DNA from: JAJPJX01 sp964568355 | GTDB taxonomy: Bacteria > Acidobacteriota > Terriglobia > Bryobacterales > Bryobacteraceae | Assembly (NCBI GenBank): GCA_964568355.1 | Contig: CAZMRK010000611.1 | Coordinates: 1-31,711 of the forward strand | Reading direction: 5' to 3' | Length of the DNA: 31,711 nucleotides | Shown here: positions 15,886 through 24,400 of the stretch, piece by piece | Layout: every line of letters starts with the position of its first letter | Numbering within the stretch: the stretch's first letter is position 1 | Translations under genes and position numbers: made by a program | The notes under the pieces: generated by a model | Told to the model about the DNA's origin: nothing | The model's database searches: none | The model's input: the letters and a program-made list of their open reading frames with translations, nothing else

Positions 15886-15973
15886 GGGCGGTCTGCAGAG
15901 TGCCCGGCGCGGGCTTCTGCCAGGCAGGGTGCAGAAGTACAAAAGGAACGTAGGCTCAATGGATTACCTGTTG

Positions 15974-15980
15974 TATTATA
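15974..15980. promoter_or_regulatory. Symmetric -10-like element between glycosyltransferase and rodZ genes
   Basis: TATTATA at 15974-15980 reads TATTAT on the plus strand (toward rodZ, start 16004) and a perfect TATAAT on the minus strand (toward the glycosyltransferase). No strong -35 hexamer is seen on either side. Symmetric -10 elements are known to drive divergent transcription in bacteria, which would suit this divergent gene pair. Confidence 0.4.
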
Positions 15981-16003
15981 CCTGTAGAGGCCTATGTTGG
16001 GCT

Positions 16004-16936
16004 ATGACTGTCATCGGCGAAACCCTACGCCGTGAACGTACGCGGCGCAGCTTGGACCTCGATCAGATTTCACGCCAGACCAAGATCTCTGTAAAGCTTC
16101 TCGAGGCGATTGAAAACGAGGAATTCGAGAAATTACCAGGCGGAGTTTTCACCAAGAGCTTTGTAAAACAGTACGCGCGGGCGCTCGGCCTGGACGAAGA
16201 AGAGATCGCTCATGAGCTGGACCGGCAACTGCAGCCGGCCCCGGAAGGACCAAATCCGGAATCCCACGAAATTTCCGAGCCTGCGATTCGTGTTCCACGA
16301 GTAACCGAATGGCAGGGCGTAGGCTCGCGAGGCAAGCAGGGTTCGGTGCTGCCGGCGTTGGGGCTGGTGGTGCTGGTGATGCTGATTTGCTCGGGCGTCT
16401 ATGCCTGGCTGCAGCGGGCGCGCCGCCCGGCGCCAATGCCGCCGGAGCCGGCCGCCGCAGTGACGCAACCCAACCTGCCGCCACCCGCGGGCCAGAACAA
16501 ACCTGCCGAATCCAAGCCGGCAGAAGCACCAGCGGTTCAAACGCCGCCGGCCGAGAGTCTGGGTTCCAGCACGGCGGCGGGTTCTGTCGTGTCCACGCCC
16601 GTGGCTGCGCCCGCGGGTCCCATCGGAAATCCCAGCGGAAGCGTTCAGGTGACGATGAAGGCCAGTGAGCCGGTTTGGGTGAAGGGCTGGGTGGACGGCA
16701 AAGTCGTGCTGGTTACCACGCTGCAGGCCAACGAGACCCGCACCATTGGGGCGTCGGAGAACGTGCGGCTGAGACTGGGAAACGCGGGGGGCCTGGAGGT
16801 GGAACTGAACGGGAAGCCGCTTGGCACACCGGGACCCAAGGGACAGATCCGCGTGCTCGAGTTCACTCCCCAGGGAATGCAGGAGGTTTCGATCAAGCCG
16901 CCGGCGGCCCCGCAGGGTCCACCGGATATCCTGTAG
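16004..16936 (+). CDS. rodZ: RodZ-like helix-turn-helix membrane protein
   Basis: 310 residues with RodZ architecture. A cytoplasmic HTH_25 domain (about 1-72; IGETLRRERTRRSLDLDQISRQ, then VKLLEAIENEEFEKLPGGVFTKSFVKQYA) is followed by a single membrane helix (about 115-136). A long proline/alanine-rich periplasmic linker leads to a C-terminal DUF4115-type beta domain (about 220-300). RodZ links MreB filaments to the elongation machinery and sets rod shape. The ATG at 16004 aligns with family N-termini; an upstream in-frame ATG at 15959 is possible. Its last 44 bases overlap the end of the convergent pgsA gene. The family assignment is secure; MreB partners are outside the window. Confidence 0.88.
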   Translation: MTVIGETLRRERTRRSLDLDQISRQTKISVKLLEAIENEEFEKLPGGVFTKSFVKQYARALGLDEEEIAHELDRQLQPAPEGPNPESHEISEPAIRVPRVTEWQGVGSRGKQGSVLPALGLVVLVMLICSGVYAWLQRARRPAPMPPEPAAAVTQPNLPPPAGQNKPAESKPAEAPAVQTPPAESLGSSTAAGSVVSTPVAAPAGPIGNPSGSVQVTMKASEPVWVKGWVDGKVVLVTTLQANETRTIGASENVRLRLGNAGGLEVELNGKPLGTPGPKGQIRVLEFTPQGMQEVSIKPPAAPQGPPDIL

Positions 16937-17591
16937 CGGCTGCCGCGGCGCGCTGGCTGCGCCGCTGATGCAGCGCCGCCAGTTTCCGCTGGCGTTCCAG
17001 CGCCAATAATTCCCGCCTTCTGCGCTTCTTGATGCGTCCATCCACCTTGCGCCAGAACTTGCGGAAATAGCTCAGGGCCGAGAGGATCGAAAAAACAACG
17101 ACACCCCACATCAGCACCATGCCCGGCCGGGCCAGAAAGGGGTGACGCAGGCTGAGCAGGAGGCACGAGACGGCGGCCACCTGAGAGACCATTTTGGTTT
17201 TGCCCAGGTCGCTGGCGCGAATGGTGTAGCCTTCGGCCGCGGCGATGCTTCGCAAACCGGTCACCGCGAACTCCCGGCCGACCACCAGGATCACCATCCA
17301 CGCCGGAACGGCACGCACCTGAACCAGGGAAATCAGCGCGGCGGAGATCAGCAGCTTGTCGGCGATGGGATCGAGCAAAGTACCGATCGTCGTGATCTGG
17401 CCCCATTTGCGCGCCAGGTAGCCATCCAGCAGGTCCGTGGCGGCGGCGGAAAGAAAAATGGCCAGGGCCAGCCAGTCATTGGTGATAATCAGCCCATGAA
17501 TCCGGACCCGGACCGTCTCCTGGACCAGCGCCGCGACCAGGAGCGGCACGAAAAAAATCCGGAGCAGAGTCAGATAGTTGGGCAGATTCAT
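16893..17591 (-). CDS. pgsA: CDP-diacylglycerol-glycerol-3-phosphate 3-phosphatidyltransferase
   Basis: Makes phosphatidylglycerol phosphate from CDP-diacylglycerol and glycerol-3-phosphate in the inner membrane. The complete CDP-alcohol phosphotransferase signature D-x2-DG-x2-AR-x8-G-x3-D-x3-D is present, at D53, D56-G57, A60-R61, G70, D74 and D78. Several hydrophobic helices follow. The ATG at 17591 gives the standard start MNLPNYLTLLRIFFVP. At 232 residues it is somewhat longer than usual, because of a basic, arginine/alanine-rich C-terminal extension (about 185-232) rich in RRRR and KLAALHQRR. The last part of that extension is encoded in the region overlapping rodZ. Confidence 0.93.
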   Translation of the reverse strand: MNLPNYLTLLRIFFVPLLVAALVQETVRVRIHGLIITNDWLALAIFLSAAATDLLDGYLARKWGQITTIGTLLDPIADKLLISAALISLVQVRAVPAWMVILVVGREFAVTGLRSIAAAEGYTIRASDLGKTKMVSQVAAVSCLLLSLRHPFLARPGMVLMWGVVVFSILSALSYFRKFWRKVDGRIKKRRRRELLALERQRKLAALHQRRSQRAAAAATGYPVDPAGPPAA

Positions 17592-17832
17592 GACCGGTAT
17601 CCGGGTAATTCCTGGTTCGCAAGTGCCAGTACTGTGGAAAAAAGAAAGGTTCTGTTGCAATCTTCCCCAGATTCTCGCAAGTCTCCGCAGTAACTTCCTG
17701 GAAAGGCACCTAAGTCGGGTCTTTTGTTAGATTTGACTGCGATTGCTGCGAACTGGTTCATGGGCCAATCAAGCTCTTCATTTGGCGCAGCTTAGAGCTT
17801 TCGCTACAAGTTTCCCACAAAATTTTCCACAG

Positions 17833-19194
17833 CTAGCGGGAACCGACGGTATAAGCAGCCAAGCGGCGCATCAGCGATTCGGAAACCTCTGCTTCCATTT
17901 CACAATAGCCGTTTTCGTAACGGGTGGCGAGGACCTTTGCGCGATCGTGCTCCAGTGAGATCTTAGCGCCTTCCTCGATCGGAAAGCGGAAGGTAGCATG
18001 GACCACGGGATCAAAAGGCAGCACCTCGTCCATGGCGGCGAGCAGGGCATCGATTCCGGTGCCGCTGAGGGCGGAGATGGCCACGGCGCGGACGGGCTTT
18101 TCGGGACTGGCTTCGCCGACCAGGCGCTGCCGGACGGTTTCGGGGTCGATTCCGGTGCCGGGCAGTTGATCCATCTTGTTGAGCACGAGCAACTGGGGCA
18201 GGGCAGCGGCGCCGATCTCGTGCAGCACTTTGAACACGTGGTTGGTCTGCGCGGCAGCATGGGGTGAAGTGGCATCCACCACGTGCAGAACCAGGTTGGC
18301 CTCGGTGACCTCTTCGAGCGTGGCGCGGAAAGCCTCCACCAGGGTGGTGGGGAGGTTCCGGATGAAGCCGACGGTATCGCTGAGGAGGACGCGGCGTTTG
18401 CTGGGCAGGGCCACCGACCGGACGGTGGGATCGAGCGTAGCGAACATACGCGCGTCGGCGAGCACGCCGGCCTGCGTGAGGCGGTTGAAGAGCGTGGACT
18501 TGCCGGCGTTGGTGTAGCCGACCAGAGCGATGGTGGCCAACGGCACGGAATGCCGCTTGCGGCGATGGAGGGCGCGGCTGGCCCGCACACCTTCGAGATC
18601 CTGCTGGATCTTCCGGATCCGGCGAGCAATACGGCGCCGGTCGGTCTCGAGCTGAGTTTCGCCGGGGCCGCGGGTACCGATGCCGCCGCCCAGACGGGAC
18701 ATCTCGACACCGCGTCCGGTGAGGCGCGGCAGTAAGTAATTCAACTGCGCCAGTTCCACCTGGAGACGCCCTTCGCGGGTGCGCGCGCGGCTGGCGAAAA
18801 TATCCAGGATCAGTTGCGTGCGATCCAGAACCTTGGTGTCCAGGACCTTTTCCAGGTTGCGCTGCTGGGTAGGCGTGAGTTCGTGATCGAAGATGACGGT
18901 GTCCGCGTCGTGAGAATGTACGGACGCTACCAGCTCCTGGAGTTTGCCGCTGCCGATGAGGGTAGCAGCTTCCGGTGCCGGGCGCGCCTGGATCACGCGC
19001 TCCACGACATCCGCACCGGCACTCCGGGCAAGATCAGTAAGTTCTTCCAGGGATTCTTCGGCAGTGGAGGTAAAAGGCGCAACTGCGGCGGTGCGGCTTT
19101 TCAGATCGATCCCAACCAGGATCGCCCGCTCCCGCGCCGGATGGTGCGGAGCGCCGATTTCAGGCCTCCGAAGACTCCGAATGGCTGCCCGCAA
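17833..19194 (-). CDS. hflX: Ribosome-associated GTPase HflX
   Basis: HflX splits stalled or hibernating ribosomes. The reading is 453 residues. It has an N-terminal HflX domain, the family signature GGGIGTRGPGETQLETDRRR (169-188) with a flanking helical region, then the G domain: G1 GYTNAGKST (226-234), G3 DTVGF (273-277), G4 NKMD (about 333-336). A short C-terminal domain ends the protein. It directly follows hfq, as in many bacteria. The start is unclear. The longest reading begins at TTG 19194, inside hfq, with no ribosome-binding site; no ATG or GTG precedes the conserved region. A GGAGG in the hfq end (about 19165-19170) is followed only by non-canonical start codons. Function is certain; the first 20 or so residues are not. 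Confidence 0.93.
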   Translation of the reverse strand: MRAAIRSLRRPEIGAPHHPARERAILVGIDLKSRTAAVAPFTSTAEESLEELTDLARSAGADVVERVIQARPAPEAATLIGSGKLQELVASVHSHDADTVIFDHELTPTQQRNLEKVLDTKVLDRTQLILDIFASRARTREGRLQVELAQLNYLLPRLTGRGVEMSRLGGGIGTRGPGETQLETDRRRIARRIRKIQQDLEGVRASRALHRRKRHSVPLATIALVGYTNAGKSTLFNRLTQAGVLADARMFATLDPTVRSVALPSKRRVLLSDTVGFIRNLPTTLVEAFRATLEEVTEANLVLHVVDATSPHAAAQTNHVFKVLHEIGAAALPQLLVLNKMDQLPGTGIDPETVRQRLVGEASPEKPVRAVAISALSGTGIDALLAAMDEVLPFDPVVHATFRFPIEEGAKISLEHDRAKVLATRYENGYCEMEAEVSESLMRRLAAYTVGSR

Positions 19195-19471
19195 CGGCGG
19201 GTTGAGGAGCGGCGGTACCGGAAGCCTGGGCAGCCGCCTGCGAACTCCCGGAATAGGAGTGGGCAGACTTGAGTGTCACGACCGTAGAGATGGCGTGCTT
19301 GAAGATGAGTTGCTCCTGATTATTGGTTTCGAGCACCAAGGAATACTTATCGAAGCTTTTGATTCGGCCTGATAGCTTGACGCCGCTCATGAGATAAATG
19401 GTCAATACGATTTTGTCTTTGCGAGCGTTGTTCAAAAAGCTATCTTGAATATTTTGTGCCGGTTTCTCCAT
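19160..19471 (-). CDS. hfq: RNA-binding protein Hfq
   Basis: Hexameric Sm-like RNA chaperone for small-RNA regulation. The Sm core is clear: DSFLNNARKDKIVLTIYLMSG (about 10-30) gives Sm1 with G30. Next comes KSFDKYSLVLETNNQEQLIFKHAISTV (38-64), with D41 and the Sm2 motif FKHA (57-60). At 103 residues it is of normal size; residues 71-103 form a low-complexity S/A/Q/P tail, comparable to disordered Hfq tails. The ATG at 19471 has a GGGGGA ribosome-binding site, and the gene overlaps the start of hflX by 35 bases in the longest reading. A TACAAT box lies about 57 bases upstream. Confidence 0.97.
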   Translation of the reverse strand: MEKPAQNIQDSFLNNARKDKIVLTIYLMSGVKLSGRIKSFDKYSLVLETNNQEQLIFKHAISTVVTLKSAHSYSGSSQAAAQASGTAAPQPAVAGSHSESSEA

Positions 19472-19527
19472 ACTGTCCCCCAGCCCTATTCGGGTAACGA
19501 AAAAATCCAGTTGGGATTGGCCTCATT

Positions 19528-19533
19528 ATTGTA
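19528..19533 (-). promoter_or_regulatory. Candidate -10 box for hfq
   Basis: Minus-strand TACAAT (bases 19533-19528) lies in the 123-base gap upstream of hfq and would give a leader of about 50 bases. No good -35 hexamer is visible at 16-18 bp. It is weak evidence on its own, but it is the best candidate in the gap. Confidence 0.35.
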
Positions 19534-19568
19534 CACCGAACACGCGAACGAATGATGGACGGCAAATC

Positions 19569-19592
19569 CCGCACTGTGCCGCGGAAGTGCGG
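19569..19592 (-). terminator. Possible stem-loop terminator after the dksA-type operon
   Basis: Perfect seven-base arms CCGCACT (19569-19575) and AGTGCGG (19586-19592) with a ten-base loop, starting two bases beyond the stop of the 100-residue gene on the minus strand. Only a short ATTTG follows the stem, so the T-tract is poor; termination efficiency is uncertain. Confidence 0.4.
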
Positions 19593-19594
19593 TC

Positions 19595-19897
19595 TTACTC
19601 GTCGTGGTCTTCGTGGTGTCCTGGATCCGCGCCGGGAGCCGCGGCCAACGCGGCCACTTGGGCCTCGTTCATTTGCTGTAGGCGAGATTTGTTCTTTTCG
19701 CCGGCGGCTACGGTTTCGACTGTGAACTGATGCACCTGGCTCAGTTGCTCTTCCAGATTGAAATCCGGCGCGGACCGAAGCGTGGGAATCTGGGCGACCC
19801 CATGCTCATTGACGATACACTCCAAGCCGTTGGGCAGCTCGAAGCGGATTCGGAGATTTTTCCGGATAGTGGCTCGGCGAAGATCAGCCAGCCGCAT
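19595..19897 (-). CDS. Small conserved-looking hypothetical protein with His/Asp-rich tail
   Basis: 100 residues, no recognised family. The first part is basic with short strands (MRLADLRRATIRKNLRIRFELPNG), the middle is acidic/amphipathic (NLEEQLSQVHQF), and the tail ends GHHEDHDE, a possible metal-binding patch. No signal peptide or membrane segment. The ATG at 19897 overlaps the TAA of the DksA/TraR gene by one base (TAATG), so translation is almost certainly coupled. Co-expression with a zinc-finger transcription factor suggests a cytoplasmic partner role, but this is context only. Confidence 0.75.
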   Translation of the reverse strand: MRLADLRRATIRKNLRIRFELPNGLECIVNEHGVAQIPTLRSAPDFNLEEQLSQVHQFTVETVAAGEKNKSRLQQMNEAQVAALAAAPGADPGHHEDHDE

Positions 19898-20283
19898 TAC
19901 TCGGCTCTCTCGTAAGCTTCTTCTTCGGCACGCGCCGAGACCAGATCCTGACACTTCACGCAATACTTGGCCCACGGTACGGCATCCAGCCGCTTGGCCG
20001 AGATCGGCTCCTCACACTCGTGGCAGGTGCCGTAGGTTCCGGCGTGGATGCGCACCAGAGCGTCCTGCACCTCACGCAACAGCTTCATGTCCAAAGTATT
20101 GCGATTCAGGAAGATCCACTCTTCGTGGCTTTGCTGGCTAAGGTCGCCTTCGTCGGAGACGTGGTCCTGCCGGGCAACCATTTGGGATACCTTGTGGGCG
20201 GACATGCTACGCCGGATCTCCTCCGCCTTCTTCTCGAGGATCCGTTGGTAGCTCTCAAACTTAGACTTCGCGGTCGTTTTCAT
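19897..20283 (-). CDS. DksA/TraR-family C4 zinc-finger protein
   Basis: 128 residues. An N-terminal coiled-coil (about 5-80) precedes a zinc finger with C87, C90, C108 and C111 (C-x2-C-x17-C-x2-C), in the standard DksA/TraR arrangement (GTYGTCHECEEPI, then YCVKCQ). These proteins enter the secondary channel of RNA polymerase and alter initiation, in DksA together with ppGpp. D75 and A76 lie in the coiled-coil tip region but cannot be equated with the DksA tip residues by eye. The ATG at 20283 has AGGAAG a few bases upstream. It is followed by the 100-residue gene through a TAATG overlap. The full-length DksA N-terminal extension is absent, as in many DksA-like proteins. Confidence 0.9.
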   Translation of the reverse strand: MKTTAKSKFESYQRILEKKAEEIRRSMSAHKVSQMVARQDHVSDEGDLSQQSHEEWIFLNRNTLDMKLLREVQDALVRIHAGTYGTCHECEEPISAKRLDAVPWAKYCVKCQDLVSARAEEEAYERAE

Positions 20284-20486
20284 GACTTCCTATAAATCCA
20301 GTGATGTGATAATGACGCCCACCGTGTGCGAAAAGTTGCAGGAAAGGAGAGGCGCAAAGCGGAGTGAGCAGTATAGCCGGGTGGCGAGGAGAAAGTCAAT
20401 TTCGAACACGTGCTTCCGGTGCTATCCTGTTGCACCTGCGCCTGTTCCGTCCCGGGCCGGCCGAATGCTCCGGGGGAGCGGGCTCG

Positions 20487-21275
20487 TCAGGAATCCGACG
20501 GTTTGGAGACGGCCGTGGGAACTCCCGGCTCCAGCCAGCACAAGCGCGGGCCAAGCCCGGCGGCCGCAAACGCACGTTGAATGTCTTCCCGCGACTCGCT
20601 GAAGTGCGCCCATCCCGCATAGTGCAGCGGGACGATGACTGCGCCCTGGAACAGACGCGCGGCGCGCACTGCTTCTTCCGCGGTCATGGTCAGGTGGTCC
20701 GGTCCCACCTCGCGCACCCTTGCGGCGCCCAGGAACAGGACGGCCGTGGTGACTTGGAACCGGTGGGCGACTTCCTCGATGCCTTCATACCAGACCGTGT
20801 CTCCGGAGAGGTACAGGCAGTCGTCGGGCGTATCGCTGAAAGCCAGCACAAACCCGGTGACCGGCCCCCGGTCTCCGCCGGACGGACCATGCCGCGCCGG
20901 CGTGCCCGTGACCCGCAAGGTCCTGCCGTCTGCGCCGGCCATCTCGATGCTCTGCCAGTGGGCGAGGCCCACGGCATGTCCGCCCAGCCGACCCGCTCCC
21001 TCCACGGTCGTGAAGACTTGCCGGGCTCCGGCTAGTGCCTGGCGTCCGGCATGGTCCAGATTGTCGTAGTGATGATCGTGGCTTAGCAGCACGGCATCGA
21101 GCGGTCCCAGGCGGTCAACGCCGATCGCCGGTCCCGCCCATTTCTTGAGCGTGTAAACAGCGGTCGGATACTCCGTTCCTGCCGGGTCAAACGTCGGGTC
21201 CGTGAGAAAGCGCAGACCGCCCAGTTGGATGTGTGCCGTGGGGCCGCCGATGTAGGTCATGGTGAGTTCCGGCAT
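20487..21275 (-). CDS. MBL-fold metallo-hydrolase (UlaG-like)
   Basis: 262 residues. The metal motif is LLSHDHHYDNLDHAG (63-77), a variant of the HxHxDH signature seen in UlaG/NAPE-PLD-like enzymes. Further ligands follow: TPARHGP (His near 129), YLSGDTVWYEG (Asp near 158) and VPLHYAGWAHF (His near 219). It should bind two metal ions and hydrolyse a phosphodiester, lactone or similar bond; the substrate is unknown. No signal peptide, so cytoplasmic. It is a single gene on the minus strand, divergent from the TonB-dependent receptor across a 200-base gap. A 203-base gap separates it from the DksA-type gene. Confidence 0.88.
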   Translation of the reverse strand: MPELTMTYIGGPTAHIQLGGLRFLTDPTFDPAGTEYPTAVYTLKKWAGPAIGVDRLGPLDAVLLSHDHHYDNLDHAGRQALAGARQVFTTVEGAGRLGGHAVGLAHWQSIEMAGADGRTLRVTGTPARHGPSGGDRGPVTGFVLAFSDTPDDCLYLSGDTVWYEGIEEVAHRFQVTTAVLFLGAARVREVGPDHLTMTAEEAVRAARLFQGAVIVPLHYAGWAHFSESREDIQRAFAAAGLGPRLCWLEPGVPTAVSKPSDS

Positions 21276-21360
21276 TGGTCACCTTCGCTTTTCCGGGAAA
21301 AAAGACAAGCATTGCACAGCTTTGTTGGGAAGAGAAACGGCGTCGCCTGCAGATTTACAG

Positions 21361-21410
21361 ATAAATTTATGGATTTTTGTCTTGAGCCGCCTGCGAGCGC
21401 AGCTTACAAT
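21361..21410 (+). promoter_or_regulatory. Sigma-70-type promoter for the TonB-dependent receptor gene
   Basis: TTGAGC (21382-21387) and TACAAT (21405-21410) are 17 bases apart, matching the -35 in four and the -10 in five of six positions. An AT-rich palindrome ATAAATTTAT (21361-21370) sits just upstream, where an UP element would be. The predicted start near 21417 gives a leader of about 60 bases before the ATG at 21476. Confidence 0.55.
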
Positions 21411-21475
21411 GATCCAAAATTCGGTCATCCAGCAGCGCAGACCGGTTCCCCTGGGAAAGAAGAAAGGTGGCAAGC

Positions 21476-24400
21476 ATGCGACTTCGGCGCGAGGCACTCT
21501 CCGGCTTGAAGATGATTCCGCTGTTCCTGGCCGGCATTGTGCAGGTCTACGGGCAGCAAACGAACGCGATCCTGGTAGGCACGGTGACGGATTCGAGTGG
21601 AGCGGTAGTCGCCGGAGCGACGGTGACTGCAACCAACAATCAAACCGGTGTCCAGCGCGACACCCGAAGCGATGTGACCGGCAATTACTCGATACCGTTC
21701 TTGCCGGCCGGTGAATATCGGGTGACTACGTCGGCGGCCGGCTTCCGCCGCAATGAGGTATTGCAGTTGGTGCTGCAGGTAGGCCAGACGGCGCGAATGG
21801 ACTTCCAGTTGGAGGTAGGCGAGGTCACGCAGAATGTCAGCGTAGACGCCCATGCCGTCGCGTTGCAGACTGAAAACGCGGCGGTGGGCACGGTGATCGA
21901 TTCGACCAAAATTCTGGAGTTGCCCCTGAACGGCCGGAATTTCGTGCAACTCGCGCAACTGATTCCCGGCGCTCAGCCCGGTACACCCGGATCGATCACG
22001 GTCCGCCGCGGGCGCGGCTCGATCGGGCAGACGGACTCGGCTTTCGGTTCCACGGGATTTTCCGCCAACGGCGTGCGCGACACGGCCAACCGCTACTTTA
22101 TTGACGGCGTGGAGTCGATGGACGGCGATGCGTTCACTTACGCCTTCTCCCCTTCGGTGGACTCTTTGGAAGAGTTCAAGGTGGAGACCAGCAGTTACTC
22201 GGCGGAATCGGGGGCGGCGCCGGGAGGCCAGATCAACCTGGTCACCAAGAGCGGAACGAACAGTCTCCATGGAACGCTCTGGGAGTTCAACCGCAACGAC
22301 GGGTTAACGTCCACTTATGACGCCATTGCAGACAAGAGCCTGAAATCGGCCCGCCTCAATCGCAATCAGTTCGGAGCCAACGTAGGCGGCCCGGTGCTGA
22401 TCCCGAAGCTGTATAACGGCAAAAACAAGACATTTTTCTTCTTTAACTGGGAGTCAGGCCGCCAGGCGCTGGGCGCAGTTCCCGGTTATGCCCTGGTGCC
22501 CACCGGTGCGCAGCGCTCGGGCGACCTGAGCGGCTTGACGGACTCAAAAGGCAGCCCGCTGGCGGTGCGGGATCCCTTTGCCGGCAGTTCGCCGTTTCCG
22601 AATAACCAGATTCCCACCTCCAGGCTCAGCCCGCAGGCCCAGGCCTTTCTGAAGTTCGAGCCCCTGCCCAATACGCAGGTGGGCGTGTTCAATTTCATTA
22701 ACAAGCCGCAGAGTCCTGTCTCGACGCAGGATAACTACACGGCGCGGGTGGACCACAACCTTTCTTCGAAGGATATGCTGATGGCCCGCTATGTCTTCAA
22801 CGATACGCTGGAGAAAGGCACACCCTACTGGGGCCACGACCAGCGGGACAACCTGGCGCGCACGCAGAATGTCTCGTCGGGGTATACGCGCACCTTCAGT
22901 CCGCATGTGATCAACCAGCTTCGCGTCGGTTGGAATCGCATGACGGAGACGGAGATTTTCGGCACCACGGACGATGCGGCTTACGATGTCGCGGGCCAGA
23001 TGGGAATTCCGCTGGTGTCCCGGCGTCCCAAAGATTACGGCCCTCCTTCGATCGGCGTAAGCGGTCCTGACGGCGGCTATTCGATGTACAACCTGCAGCG
23101 CCAGATCGGACCTCGCGACCGCGTCTACTCCCTGTGGCAGGTAGCCGATACCCTTTCCTGGCAGCACGGCCGGCATTCGCTGCGTTTCGGCTTCGAGGTG
23201 GACCGGAGAAACTTCGGCTTCGATCAGGCGCGTACCCCGCGGGGCAATTTCACGTTCAATGGCACCTATACGGGCTCCGCGCTGGCCGACTTTCTGCTCG
23301 GCTACGTCAAGCAGGCCGATATCAACCCGACGCCCACGGTCACCGATCTGAACACGACCTGGCAGTCCTACTATGCCAATGACGAGTGGAAGATCAAACC
23401 CAGCCTGACGTTGACTCTGGGTCTGCGCTACGACTATTTTCAGCGCTGGACGCAGGGCGATGACAAGATCATCGACATCTACCAGAACGGCTTCCTGGTT
23501 ACCGGTTACACAACGCCCCAAAACTCGCCCTACGGGCCATCGCTGCTGGCGCCGGACCGGAATAACTTCGGTCCTCGTGTCGGAATTGCCTGGCGCCCGG
23601 AAAAATTGCGCGACACGGTGATCCGCACCGGGTACGGCATCTACTACCAGCAGATGCATCCCAACGCGAATTTCTCCATGGTGGAAGGCGCGCAGGCTTA
23701 TGACAGCGCGTCGGTGATCGGAAGCGGCACAAGCACGCCGGATGTCTTCTTCAACGATCCGTTTGCCAAGGCGCAGGTGGGCAGCACCAATCTGAACGCA
23801 ACCACCAGTATCGACCCCAATCAGCGCGACGCCTATATCCAGCAATGGAACTTCGCGATTCAGCATGAGTTTCGCGGCAGGATCCTGCTGGACGTGGGTT
23901 ATGTCGGATCGAAAGGAACGCGCCTGGATACGGCTTTCGACGAGGGCGCTCTGGCGCTGAACCGCCCGATTCAACTGGTGGATCCCCGCACGCCGGGATT
24001 GCCCGGCATCGACGCGCGCCGTCCGAACCAGGACTATCAGCGCTTCGTCCTGGGCACCAAGGCGATCGGCAACTCGAACTATCACTCGCTGCAGGTGAAG
24101 GTCGAACGCAGAATGGCCAGCGGCCTGACTTTTCTCACCGCCTATACCTGGTCCAAAGCCCTTTCCGGGCCGCAGGATCAGGGAGGGCTGATCGGCAACG
24201 GCTCCTTCATCGGCAATCCGCAGGACTATTACAACCTGCGCAATGAGCATTCTCTTTCCGGCTTCGACATGACCCAGCGGTTCGTGCAGACGGTGGTCTA
24301 CGACGTGCCTTTTTTCCAAGGTCTGCGCGGCGCGGGCAAGTATCTTCTCGACGGCTGGCAACTCTCCACGATCATTGTGGCCCAGAGCGGATTTCCAGCC

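Noticed and set aside
17811..17831. TTTCCCACA and TTTTCCACA, resembling DnaA boxes, next to the hflX stop
   Set aside because: Only two imperfect 9-mers, no dnaA/dnaN or AT-rich unwinding region nearby; insufficient for an origin.
20284..20486. Possible RNA gene or terminator between the DksA-type and MBL genes
   Set aside because: Only short GC-rich self-complementary pieces and no T-run or conserved RNA pattern; nothing could be supported.
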